Source of the DNA: Zasmidium citrigriseum
Taxonomy: Eukaryota > Ascomycota > Dothideomycetes > Mycosphaerellales > Mycosphaerellaceae
Direction of reading: 5' to 3'
NCBI GenBank assembly: GCA_002786025.1
Contig: NHNW01000004.1
Coordinates: forward strand, 124,001 to 188,000
Length of the DNA: 64,000 bases
Made by a program: the position numbers and the translations under genes. Of this stretch, positions 44,587-53,755 are shown piece after piece (within the stretch, counting starts at the first letter, position 1; the number at the start of each line of letters is the position of its first letter). The notes below the pieces were generated by a model. The model was not told the origin of the DNA. It saw nothing but the letters and a program-made list of their open reading frames with translations, and searched no databases.

Positions 44587-44595
44587 AGTATCAAG

Positions 44596-44874
44596 GAGGG
44601 GAGGCCCGGATATTCGGACATCCGGATATCCAGCCCCTGCTGCGCCTAACCCTGAAAAAGAAACAAATATCCGGAGTCTTTTCCGACCTCGAAAAGGGCT
44701 GAGGGAGGCAACTTCCTCAACTTCCTCACGACATAGTGAGAACGTGCCATCTCGAAGGCTTCCGAGATCACATCTAGAGACTTTCACGTCTCTGTAACAC
44801 GAGCAGATGCCACATGACCGAGAAGTGACCTTTAAGTCGCAATCATAGACCACCCCGCCAACTGACACACGAAG
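44596..44874. promoter_or_regulatory. Promoter region of the HET-domain gene
   Basis: The 280 bp between the MITE and the HET ATG contain repeated CCGGATAT-type words (44606-44632) and no ORF of interest. If the MITE is a recent insertion, the gene's upstream region has been interrupted 289 bp from its start codon. Confidence 0.35.
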
Positions 44875-47192
44875 ATGGTGAATGGAAAAGCCACGCATGA
44901 TGGCCATACCTGCACTCCATATCGCGCCCTGGGTCAAAATGAGATTCGCGTGCTACGACTCTTACCCGGAGAACGACACGAGGTACTTTCCGCGACTCTC
45001 GAGCATGCTACTTTGCCTCAACATGGGAGTATCGATGCGAGCATACCTTTTGAGGCCATCTCATATGCTTGGGGTTCGGGCCTGAAACCGCATCACATCC
45101 TCATCGAAGATCTCGGCGCCATAGCTATCACGGAGTCACTCGAGCAACTGCTGAGACATTTTCGCTACCCGGATCGTCCTCGCGATCTCTGGGCCGATGC
45201 CGTGTGTATTAATCAAGAAGATCTGAATGAACGCTCTCAGCAAGTCGCAATAATGGCTGAGGTATACGCTGCAAGCACCCGAGTCTTGATCTGGCTGGGG
45301 CTCAGCCAGGACGCTACGATGGACGAAAAGATGACCGTGGTTGCCAAGGTATGCAAAGAGCTGGCGGAGAGTGACGAATTTGATGACGAGGAGATTACAA
45401 TTGATGTGATTTCCGAGCGATTAGGGAATGACATCGACGATGGTGAAATGGGTGTCCTCAACGCCTTGAGCACAATGTGGAGCTGGGTTAGAAGGCCGTG
45501 GTTCACTCGGCTCTGGGGTAAGTCAGAAGATTAACATCTGTTTCTGCTCCATGCTGCTACCGTCTGATCTATCCACCGACAGTCGTTCAGGAGGCCTTCT
45601 CAGGACGCGAGCTTCGGTACTGCACCGACACTTTCACTTGGACGATCAAGGAAGTCACTGCTGTCCTCGGTGCCCTTCGAGACAATTGGCCCGCTTTACA
45701 GGAGAAGCTGGGCTTGAGCATGTCCGATAAGACCCTCCTAAACGATGTCTTGGAGGACATTACTCAGATCAGCCAAAGTGCACCAAATGCCGCAGCAGTA
45801 TTGCGTATGCTCATCATAAACAACCTCAGAGAATGCAGCAATCCAAGAGATAGGGTCTTTGCCATCCGGAATGTCCTCAATGTGGAGCATGTCGAAGGCC
45901 TTCGACCCAACTACAACATCGAACCTTCTCAGATATATCGAATGTTAATCGAGCATCTGCTCCAACAGGAGAATTCTCAGTGGCCGTACCTAAACCCTTT
46001 ACTGGCCCTAGCCCTTTCCAGCACCACACCACGAGATGGCATGCAGCAACTACCGTCATGGACACCAAACCTTCACGCCTTCTCGATGTCATCCCGTGCG
46101 AAGATGAATGCTTACGAGAAGTATCCCTTCGATCGGCATCGCTGCCTTGATGAACGTCCAGAAAGCTTGTGGGAGGCTGATTACGAATACCTGATCAGCA
46201 ATTTCAAGTGCTCAATTGAACCACAGACAGGTGTTCTCGAGATCAGAGGCCGAATATTCGCAGAAGTTGTTGAGCTTGCTCCATTCCCTGGCGTTCCTAC
46301 AGGTTTTGGGGGAAACGATATCATGTTCGATCCCAAGGACCATTCACGTTTCGAGGAGTTTCTCGATTGGTTCTACTCATGGCATCGATTCTTCGAGGAC
46401 TTTTACGGTCGCTCAGGATCTGAAGGCGGTTTTGACATTCACAGAGAGCTCATCAACTTCCTTGCCTGGCCTACACATTGGACTAGCGAAGTTGATAACC
46501 TGGAAGGCGTGGACAAGAACAACGATGACTTTCCACAAGAATTTTGGAACAGATACAATAATTCTCGGCAGACTTTCTTTGACGAATGGAGCAATGCCAT
46601 CCGAGGTTCGATTTCGTTCCTCATGCGTGCACTGTCTGGATGTCCGCTGATAAAGAACCGACGAGCTTCGAAGATTGTCACTACGACCGGTAGAATCGAT
46701 TTAGCCTGGCTTCCAAAGGAGACGGAAGCTGGTGATAGAGTCTGCATCTTCTCTGGAGCAATCTGGCCATTCGTTGTTCGTCCTGTCGGCGAAGGGACTT
46801 ACAGAGTGGTCGGTGACTGTCATACGTACTCCGTTCCTCTCATAGAAGCCCTTGGAGGCGTGTACGATCAAGACAAGCACGGCGATGGACATTGGCATAG
46901 CTGGCAGTGGCAACAGTCTGAAAAGTCTTCACCTTCGATTGAAGATGGGATGATGGAAGACAATGCTATGGAATTGGATAGAGTTTCACACGACAGCGAA
47001 GATATAGACGAAGTCCTGGACGATGTTGACGACGGAGACTTTGAGCAAGGAGACGAGCAGACCGATCAAGAGGACGCCCACATTGATCAAGAAGACGTGC
47101 GATTTGTGCGAGGAGAGTGTTTAGGCGCCAATATGCCTGGCATTCGTTATGACGATCTCATCGCCGAAATGGGGTATATCTCGCTGGTTTGA
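44875..47192 (+). CDS. HET-domain (heterokaryon incompatibility) protein
   Basis: Two exons (intron 45518-45582) give 750 aa. The HET domain lies near residues 59-230 with its usual blocks: FEAISYAWGS, LWADAVCINQEDLNERSQQVAIMAEVYAASTRVLIWLG, and RPWFTRLWVVQEAF across the splice junction. HET proteins mediate recognition of non-self during hyphal fusion and can trigger cell death; many members have no demonstrated function. The remaining 500 residues include RDRVFAIRNVL, common in this group. The C-terminus has an acidic run (DIDEVLDDVDDGDFEQGDE). No NACHT or repeat domain is fused. It ends 22 bp from the convergent hydrolase gene. Confidence 0.9.
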
Positions 47193-47214
47193 CGTGGCCA
47201 TGGATCTACCTTCC

Positions 47215-48680
47215 TCAACAAAAGCGTCCCTCCTCAGCCAGCCACGTGGCCATGAAGTCGAAGCAAGTCTTGACAGTATCCCCGTACTCTCCTGGGTAGC
47301 TCTCGCATTCGGTGCAGACATCGATGGTATGAGAAGCCCCTTCAACGAAAGCGATAGACTTGTCGGTGCTGGCAGAGCTGAGGTAGATCTGATCGTCATC
47401 AGCACACGGTCAAGCACTGAGTTCGGGGCAATCAAGACTCGCCTTCTCAGCATTCAGATACTCCCAATGTCCGGTCATTCCCATGGTAAGCAATGGCACA
47501 CGAATGCCTGAAACCGAGCTCTGGGGTGCGAGATGACTAGAACTCCAGTCAATGCCAGTAAAGCCATCAGCCCCATACGCAAAGTCGTCGTCGATGCGTA
47601 TCGCAAAGGTGGAGAGGAAACGGCTGATGGAGGTCTTCAATGCTCCCTGCTGGAACGATTCGGCGAAAGATTCACGATTGGCCGGAACTCGAACTGAATG
47701 CACAATCTCAGTTGTGATCGACCCGTTTTTATGCAGGAGAGGCCATGCGTGGACTGTCCGGGAAAGGAGCTTCGTGTTCTGAGCGAAGAACTTATTGTTT
47801 CCTCCAACAAAGTAGGCGTCAGGAACGTAGAAAGGCTCATCGTCAACGAACGCACCTTCTCCTGCAAGAATGGCTGCCCTTCTCTCTTCGGCGTAGTTCA
47901 TGATTCGTTGCCAGCGAGCAGCGACACCGGATTGAAAGGCTTCCGTGAACGTGGCAGTGTAATTTGCACCGGTGTCTGCATAGCCGTTTGCTGGATTGAA
48001 GATGTTGAGGGAATCGTTGATCTTCAGACCCGTTGTTTCATCTTCGATCGCGGGATTGAGGCTGAGCAGAGTCATTGTCGAGGTACCATACTGGGCATCA
48101 ACAAGTACTATGCCATCAGCGGGCTGGACAAGTTAGCTTTTGGTCATTGAAAGGATCGAGATCCAATCCAGTAGCCTCTTACCAGGAGTCCTGCAAGATC
48201 GTCGGGGCAAGGATAGATCTTCTCATCACCGTTGCAGGCAGAAACGCCGTTCTCTGCAATGTTCTGATACGCCGCCATCATAGCTCCTCCACCACTATGA
48301 CCGAAGAGCACGATCCGGTCAATGTCAGTCTGATTCCGAAGAAAGCTCATTCCCAAGCCAACGTCATGCATCATCAACTCAAAGCTCAAGTCGGACGTCT
48401 GTCCAGCCTTGCTCACGTAGTTGTTGGCGCAGAAGACCGTGAAGCCTCGTTCGGCCAATTCCGTGCAGGCAGTGAATCGAGTATAGTCGCTTCCGGAATG
48501 CATTACGAAGGTTGCGAGCCTCGACGTGTTGCTTTTGATCGCAGGGCGGTACAGTCCTCCAACGACTCCATTGCCCAAGGAGACGAATTCGGGTGCTGGC
48601 AGTGCTGAGGCCGAAGCGGGCAATGTCGACATGGTGAGCAGCCCACGTACTGCAGCAGCAGTACCCCTTAGCGATCGCAT
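47215..48680 (-). CDS. Secreted alpha/beta-hydrolase with a predicted GC-AG intron
   Basis: Three exons give 450 aa. An N-terminal hydrophobic stretch (RGLLTMSTLPASASALPAP) suggests a signal peptide. The nucleophile elbow is GHSGGG, after DRIVLF, and the late segment FVEGASHTIDVC offers the catalytic His, so a lipase/esterase-like Ser-His-Asp enzyme is expected. Intron 48124-48182 is standard. At 47389-47442 the frame runs into TGA, but removing 54 nt with a GCGAGT donor, a TGCTGAT branch site and a TCAG acceptor joins LNAEK to IYLSSASTDKS in phase and restores the conserved ending. Without it the protein would lose its last 60 residues, including the His. Substrate unknown. Confidence 0.8.
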
Positions 48681-48938
48681 TGCTGAGTGCTGGGGATTGC
48701 GGACGAGGACAGGCCAAGACTTTGGTGCGTTCGCGTAGATACAGTTTTCAGCTGGCCACCTTGGAAGTAACGTGCGGCTGCTTTGGTGTGACCTTCCCTT
48801 TCAGCATCCCCACGGAGAGGCCACTGCTTGGCACTTGCTTCATCAATGGCGTTGCTCTCGGTGGAAATGCGATTCGAGAGACCTGCATGGGAATACTAGG
48901 AATGCAAGTATCAAGGCTTTACATGTATTGATTTTTCC

Positions 48939-49913
48939 TCATTTGTACTCGATACTCAAAAGCATATTAGCATTCATACCCAGGCTCTTCTTACCCGGGG
49001 TCATGTTAAACCGCTCCCTTCCGTCTTTCGAAGCCTGGTATAGATCGCCAAGTGTGAGTCCGCTCGGATTTTGAACTGTAAACCCAAAAGGCCCTCCCTC
49101 TCGCCAGTCCAGGTACTCGACTGTGACCGCTGTGACTGGAGGTTGCGAGAGAAACGTGCGTGTCCAGCTTGCGTTGGGAGCAAAGCGGCCGGTACCATTG
49201 GCAAGGTTGATTTCTGGCATGTTCTGCCCGTGGTCCGGAAACATTTCGAGACTTGCTGTATGCGAAGCTTGTACGTCTTTGAGGGATTCGTCGTGAGGGC
49301 CGGGGTCATCCAAGTCTTCGTCGATTTCAACATCTTGTTCAGCAAGTGCTTCATCGACTCCCTCATCGACTTCCTGACCACCGTCCTCGTCAGATCTCTT
49401 ATCATTTTCCTCGTCAACTTGCTCGTCGTCTTCATTGTCATGTTCATCGTCGTCATCATAGTCCTCAGGTCCTCCCCCATCCTCGTGTGTATGATAGACA
49501 TTGTTCAGCCATTGAACTTTCAAAAGTCTGATAAAAGGCGAAAAGTCTATGTCGGACGCCGAAAAGGTTGCGATCATGCGATCTTCAGAATCATCGAATT
49601 CGGCCGGAAGCTCAAAAGCCGGCTCAATTGGTGCTTCGATCGGAGATAAAAACATTGTCCCCCGAATCGTTGGTGAGCGCTGGATCAAATCACGCCAGGC
49701 TGTGCAGACCCCTTGGACAACGAACAAGTCCTGAGCGGGTAATGCATTGAGGACAGCCTCCAACAGCTCCGTGACTGCAAACACACGGTGCACTACAAGA
49801 TAGTCATTGGTGCCAGGTCTCATGGCGACTGCTCGCGTTCGTAACAAGGTCCACTCGTCTTCCTCCTGTCTTGAAATCTTGGCCTTGATGCGGCGGCGTG
49901 TCTTGCGTCCCAT
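48939..49913 (-). CDS. F-box protein with an acidic low-complexity insert
   Basis: One exon, 324 aa from the ATG at 49913; four codons of upstream frame start at TTG. The F-box is near residues 44-88 (VFAVTELLEAVLNALPAQDLFVVQGVCTAWRDLIQRSP), which should bind Skp1 in an SCF ubiquitin ligase. A stretch of about 60 residues is made almost entirely of D/E with a few Q/N/G (DYDDDDEHDNEDDEQ and onward). The C-terminal part (VTVEYLDWREGGPFGFTVQNPSGLTLGDLYQ) looks folded but is not a known substrate-binding repeat. Such F-box proteins are numerous in Dothideomycetes and targets are unknown. Confidence 0.85.
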   Translation of the reverse strand: MGRKTRRRIKAKISRQEEDEWTLLRTRAVAMRPGTNDYLVVHRVFAVTELLEAVLNALPAQDLFVVQGVCTAWRDLIQRSPTIRGTMFLSPIEAPIEPAFELPAEFDDSEDRMIATFSASDIDFSPFIRLLKVQWLNNVYHTHEDGGGPEDYDDDDEHDNEDDEQVDEENDKRSDEDGGQEVDEGVDEALAEQDVEIDEDLDDPGPHDESLKDVQASHTASLEMFPDHGQNMPEINLANGTGRFAPNASWTRTFLSQPPVTAVTVEYLDWREGGPFGFTVQNPSGLTLGDLYQASKDGRERFNMTPGKKSLGMNANMLLSIEYK

Positions 49914-50619
49914 GAAATTTTGCAACGGGTAAGAAAGTCCTGTGGCCAGATGAGTAACAGCAGTCTAGAAAAGAAGGTCGTGAACGCCAGATATATGCAA
50001 AGGAGATGGTAAGAGGCGTCCAGGCTGTAGACCAGCACAGCCACAGCCGCACGGCAGTGCACAGCATAACTTGACCTCAGGCAATACAGACATCTGCAAC
50101 CACTCGCGATCATTTGCTCTGTTTTCTCTTGGCGAGCTGCAGTTCCAACTCCGCCACTAATGAAGGTGGTCCGAAAGAAGTAGTAGACCTTGCGAGATGG
50201 CCTCAGAGTCGTGTCGAGCATTCGTCAGAAGTCGACCATCTCGGCCCTCAAACCACAGAGGAGCAGACCCGACGGACTGAGCTCACATCACGTGTTGTGC
50301 ATCTGATTGCATTTTGAGTATTTGATGTGGTCAAGTACGACCGAGATGGAGTTGTGTCCTCGAGGACGTGAAGTCGTGAAGCCAGGCAATTTAGAGTTTC
50401 TTAGTCTTACAGGGATCTGACTACGTGCCGCTGGCTTTTTCGGCAAGCTTGCTGTGCAGCACCTCCACTGCACCCATCTCCATCCGCTATCAATCAACAA
50501 TCGCAACCACCGCCGTCCGCTGTGAACTCGCGGCGCAATAGTCTATCACGAGCGGGTGCAGTCGACCGAGCTACCCAAGCGATCGGAGCACCTCCGCCCG
50601 CCAAAGCTCGCCAGGCAAG
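49914..50619. other. Divergent intergenic F-box/PRP40
   Basis: About 700 bp without a supported ORF, containing the promoters of both genes. A CACGTG site is noted separately. Confidence 0.5.
50287..50294. promoter_or_regulatory. ATCACGTG (Cbf1-type E-box) upstream of PRP40
   Basis: Matches RTCACRTG, about 330 bp upstream of the PRP40 start and about 375 bp from the F-box start. The same core occurs in the RPS6/AlkB promoter. Function is inferred from the consensus only. Confidence 0.3.
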
Positions 50620-52977
50620 ATGAGCGCCTGGGCTGCGGCGCAAACCGCTGACGGCAGGACCTATTACTGGAATAAGACCACCAAAGAGACGAGCTGGACC
50701 AAGCCCGCCGACTTCGACGCCCCTCCAACTCCCGCTACGCCCGCAACACCTGTGGGCGGGCCCGCCGATTGGAGCGAAGCCACAGCACCAGACGGCCGCA
50801 CCTACTACTACAACAAAGTCACCCGCGAGACGAGATGGGAAATCCCGGAAGAGCTGAAGCAACAGCAGCAGGCAAATGGCCGACCAGACTTTGTCGCAGG
50901 TGGTGGACGACCTGACTTTGGCAGGCAAGGCTATGGAGCATCCGAGGACCGGTTAACGAGGAGAGATGATCGCGGTCATGGATTGCCACAGAAGCCAAGC
51001 TTTGATGGTCCCCGCGGTGGTGGTGGCGGCGGCGGAATGCCATGGGAGGGTAGACAGGAGAACATGGGCTTTCGTGGTCCAATGCCGGTGAAGACCGATG
51101 AGCCCGAGTATGGAACGGCAGAGGCAGCCGAGGAAGCATTCTTCAAGCTCCTCAAGCGCAACAACGTCACCCCTGACACTGACTGGAAGGATGCTCTTCG
51201 TCTTGTGATCCGCGAACGAGACTATCGAGCGATTAAGGATCCAAAGGAGAGGAAGCAGGCGTTCGAGAAGTACTGCCAGGAGGTTCGTGCCCAAGAGAAG
51301 AGCAAGGAAAAGGAGCGAAAGGAGAAGGTGCGAGAGGAGTTTCGCAAGATGCTCACCACGCACGAAGAGATCAAGCACTACACACGGTGGAAGACGGCCA
51401 GGCCATTCATCGAGCGAGAAGCGGTGTTTAAGAGTGCAGGTGATGAAGATGAGAAGCGACGCATGTTCGACGAGTACATTCTTGAACTGAAGAAGAAACA
51501 CGTGGAGGATGAGTTTGCGCGGAAAAAAGCAGCCAAGCATGAGCTTAGCAGCATGTTGCAAACGCTGATCGCTGATCCTGACACCAAGTGGGCCGATGCT
51601 GAAGACATGATCATGAGCAGCGGACACTTCGTCAGCAACGAGATCTACAAGTCTCTCAGCAAAGTCGACGTCTTCACCTGCTTCGAGAACCACATCAAGG
51701 CATTGGAGCGTGTCGCTAATGAGGACACGCAAAATGAAAAGCAAATGCGCAAGCGTCAGCAACGTCAGGCTCGCGATGGCTTCAAGCAGATGTTGAATGA
51801 GAAACTCAAGGAAGGTAGAATCAAAGCTGGCACCAAATGGCAGGACTTCCGCCCTCTGATCGAGAAAGACGAGCGGTACTTGGCCTACCTCGGAATGCCC
51901 GGCAGCGACCCATTGGACCTGTTCTGGGATCTGGTCGAGGATGAAGAGCGAAAGCTGCGTTCGAAGCGCAATGATGCTTTGGACGTTCTTGACGAGCGCC
52001 GCTGGGAGATGACGTTGGAGACTTCTTTCGATGAGTTTGCAGATCTGATGCAATCTCATCCGAAGACTTCAAAGTTCAACGACGACGAACTGAAGGCGAT
52101 TTTCGAGAAGCTTATGGAGAAGGTCAAGAAGCGCAACGAAGCCAGCCGAATTGACATTGAGCGCCAGAAGAAGGATGCCATCGATCAGATCAGATCGGCC
52201 ATGAAGCGAGTAGAGCCGCCCATCAGCATCGAGGACAGCTACGAAGAGGTCGCCCAGCGAATGGCCGGCCAGCGTGACTTCGAGGCTGCTGATGAGGATA
52301 TGAGGAAGAGCGCGTATGATAAGTACATACGTCGGCTGAAGGAGAGAGACGAGCATGACCGCGACCGTGACCGAGCACGCCGTGAGCGTGAACGCGAGCG
52401 AGATCAGCGCAATGGCTCGCGTCGTGACGATCGGGATCGCGAGCGTGACCGGGACCGTCGTCACCGGACTCGCACTCCTGAAATCGACCCCTACGAAGCC
52501 GACCGACGTAAGGCGCAGGAAGCTCGAGAGAGATCGTATCGGAAGGCATCTTTTGGTCTATCTCCACCGCGCCGAGACGACAGGGACAGATACGAGCGTG
52601 ACCGGAGACCCGATCCTCGTGACTACTATGACCGCGAGAGACGCGAGAGAGAGATGGAGCGGGAGAGGAACTACATCAGTCGTGCAGACCCGCGCGACAA
52701 GGGTAAGACGCTGGATTACGGGGATGACGATGCAGTTGGCAGCCGCCCAGGATCGATCCGCAAGCGACGCGATTCTGACGGAAGCATGAGCAGCAGACGT
52801 GACAACAAGGTACGTGAAAGCCACTCTCCATTTCAAAGATCGAAGTATACTGACATGTCTTCGCAGCGATCCCGTCGCGACCGCCGCACCCGCTCGCCCG
52901 AGCCAGAAGGCGTTCTCAAGGAGGAACCACCAGCCCTTCAAAGCGGCTCCGAAGAAGGCGAAATCGAAGAGATCTGA
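50620..52977 (+). CDS. PRP40: U1 snRNP-associated splicing factor Prp40
   Basis: Encodes two N-terminal WW domains (MSAWAAAQTADGRTYYWNKTTKETSWTKP and DWSEATAPDGRTYYYNKVTRETRWEIP), then a series of FF domains from about residue 165 (AEEAFFKLLKRNNVTPDTDWKDALRLV, VREEFRKMLTTH, AKHELSSMLQTL, ARDGFKQMLNEKL). The C-terminus is RE/RD-rich. Prp40 bridges the 5' splice site U1 snRNP to branch-point proteins in early spliceosome assembly. A 57-nt intron (52810-52866; GTACGT, TACTGAC, GCAG) is very likely. It is a multiple of three without stops, so the unspliced frame is also open: 766 aa spliced, 785 unspliced. Confidence 0.95.
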   Translation: MSAWAAAQTADGRTYYWNKTTKETSWTKPADFDAPPTPATPATPVGGPADWSEATAPDGRTYYYNKVTRETRWEIPEELKQQQQANGRPDFVAGGGRPDFGRQGYGASEDRLTRRDDRGHGLPQKPSFDGPRGGGGGGGMPWEGRQENMGFRGPMPVKTDEPEYGTAEAAEEAFFKLLKRNNVTPDTDWKDALRLVIRERDYRAIKDPKERKQAFEKYCQEVRAQEKSKEKERKEKVREEFRKMLTTHEEIKHYTRWKTARPFIEREAVFKSAGDEDEKRRMFDEYILELKKKHVEDEFARKKAAKHELSSMLQTLIADPDTKWADAEDMIMSSGHFVSNEIYKSLSKVDVFTCFENHIKALERVANEDTQNEKQMRKRQQRQARDGFKQMLNEKLKEGRIKAGTKWQDFRPLIEKDERYLAYLGMPGSDPLDLFWDLVEDEERKLRSKRNDALDVLDERRWEMTLETSFDEFADLMQSHPKTSKFNDDELKAIFEKLMEKVKKRNEASRIDIERQKKDAIDQIRSAMKRVEPPISIEDSYEEVAQRMAGQRDFEAADEDMRKSAYDKYIRRLKERDEHDRDRDRARRERERERDQRNGSRRDDRDRERDRDRRHRTRTPEIDPYEADRRKAQEARERSYRKASFGLSPPRRDDRDRYERDRRPDPRDYYDRERREREMERERNYISRADPRDKGKTLDYGDDDAVGSRPGSIRKRRDSDGSMSSRRDNKVRESHSPFQRSKYTDMSSQRSRRDRRTRSPEPEGVLKEEPPALQSGSEEGEIEEI

Positions 52978-53755
52978 AGAGCGACTTGAAACTCTGATGG
53001 TGACGACTCCGGTCTGATTACCATTCGCTGACATTGGAGACGGCCAGGCATTGACACAACACCCACGACTGATGGCCTTGTATAGGCTCGAGCGAAGTAC
53101 AAGACACTTTGGAAGGGAGGATAAGACGGAGGAAAGGATTCTTGACTTTCGTGGCGTACGTCCTCACTCCTTGCGCTTGCACACGCGACTGAGGCATCAC
53201 ATTACAGCAGCATACCACACACAAATCCCGTACTTCTACCTTCTTGTTCCTCAAATTCTTGAGAGCAACGCTGGTGGAAGGCATCAGATAAAAGAGTGAC
53301 TACATTCGGTACGTTGCGAGCGCGAAGATGCGCTTCTAATCCTTTGCTGAAAACAACTCATAAACTCGTCCATTTTGCTGTCCTTCCCCTGAACTCGCGA
53401 TCGCTGGAGGTGAGCAGCGTCGCCAGAACCATCATCACTCCTCCACATCATGCATGGCATGTGTCCTGACAAGCAGCAAGCAGCTCATTTTTGATCCATC
53501 ACTCATCACCTATCATCACATCGTGACACATAGTCGTGAGAAGGTTGAGCTTCTTTTGGCGAGCGGGGCAGAGACGATGGATACATCCAGGCGGTAAGAT
53601 GCCCTCGTCGTCGTCCTCATCCTCACCAGCTTCTTGCTCTAGTGCTTCATCGGCGCCGCTCTTGACGTTGCGCCGGCGCTTGGTGCCGACTTTGTTGGAG
53701 CGTTTGCACTCCGCAGCATTCACTGCTCCCTTGAAGAGGACCTCGGCGGCGACTT
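52978..53755. other. Convergent 3' region PRP40/RLI1
   Basis: About 780 bp between two stop codons. Most must be 3' UTR. A minus-strand frame continuous with the retained last intron of RLI1 stays open to 53499 and includes an acidic run; I do not call it a gene. Confidence 0.5.

Noticed and set aside
50953..52059. 368-codon minus-strand frame overlapping PRP40
   Set aside because: Antisense shadow of a lysine/glutamate-rich coding region; leucine-rich translation is the expected artefact.
53499..53755. Possible separate gene in the minus-strand frame beyond the RLI1 stop
   Set aside because: It is only open in continuity with the RLI1 last intron, has no start of its own and no recognisable domain. 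Kept as a finding, not a gene.
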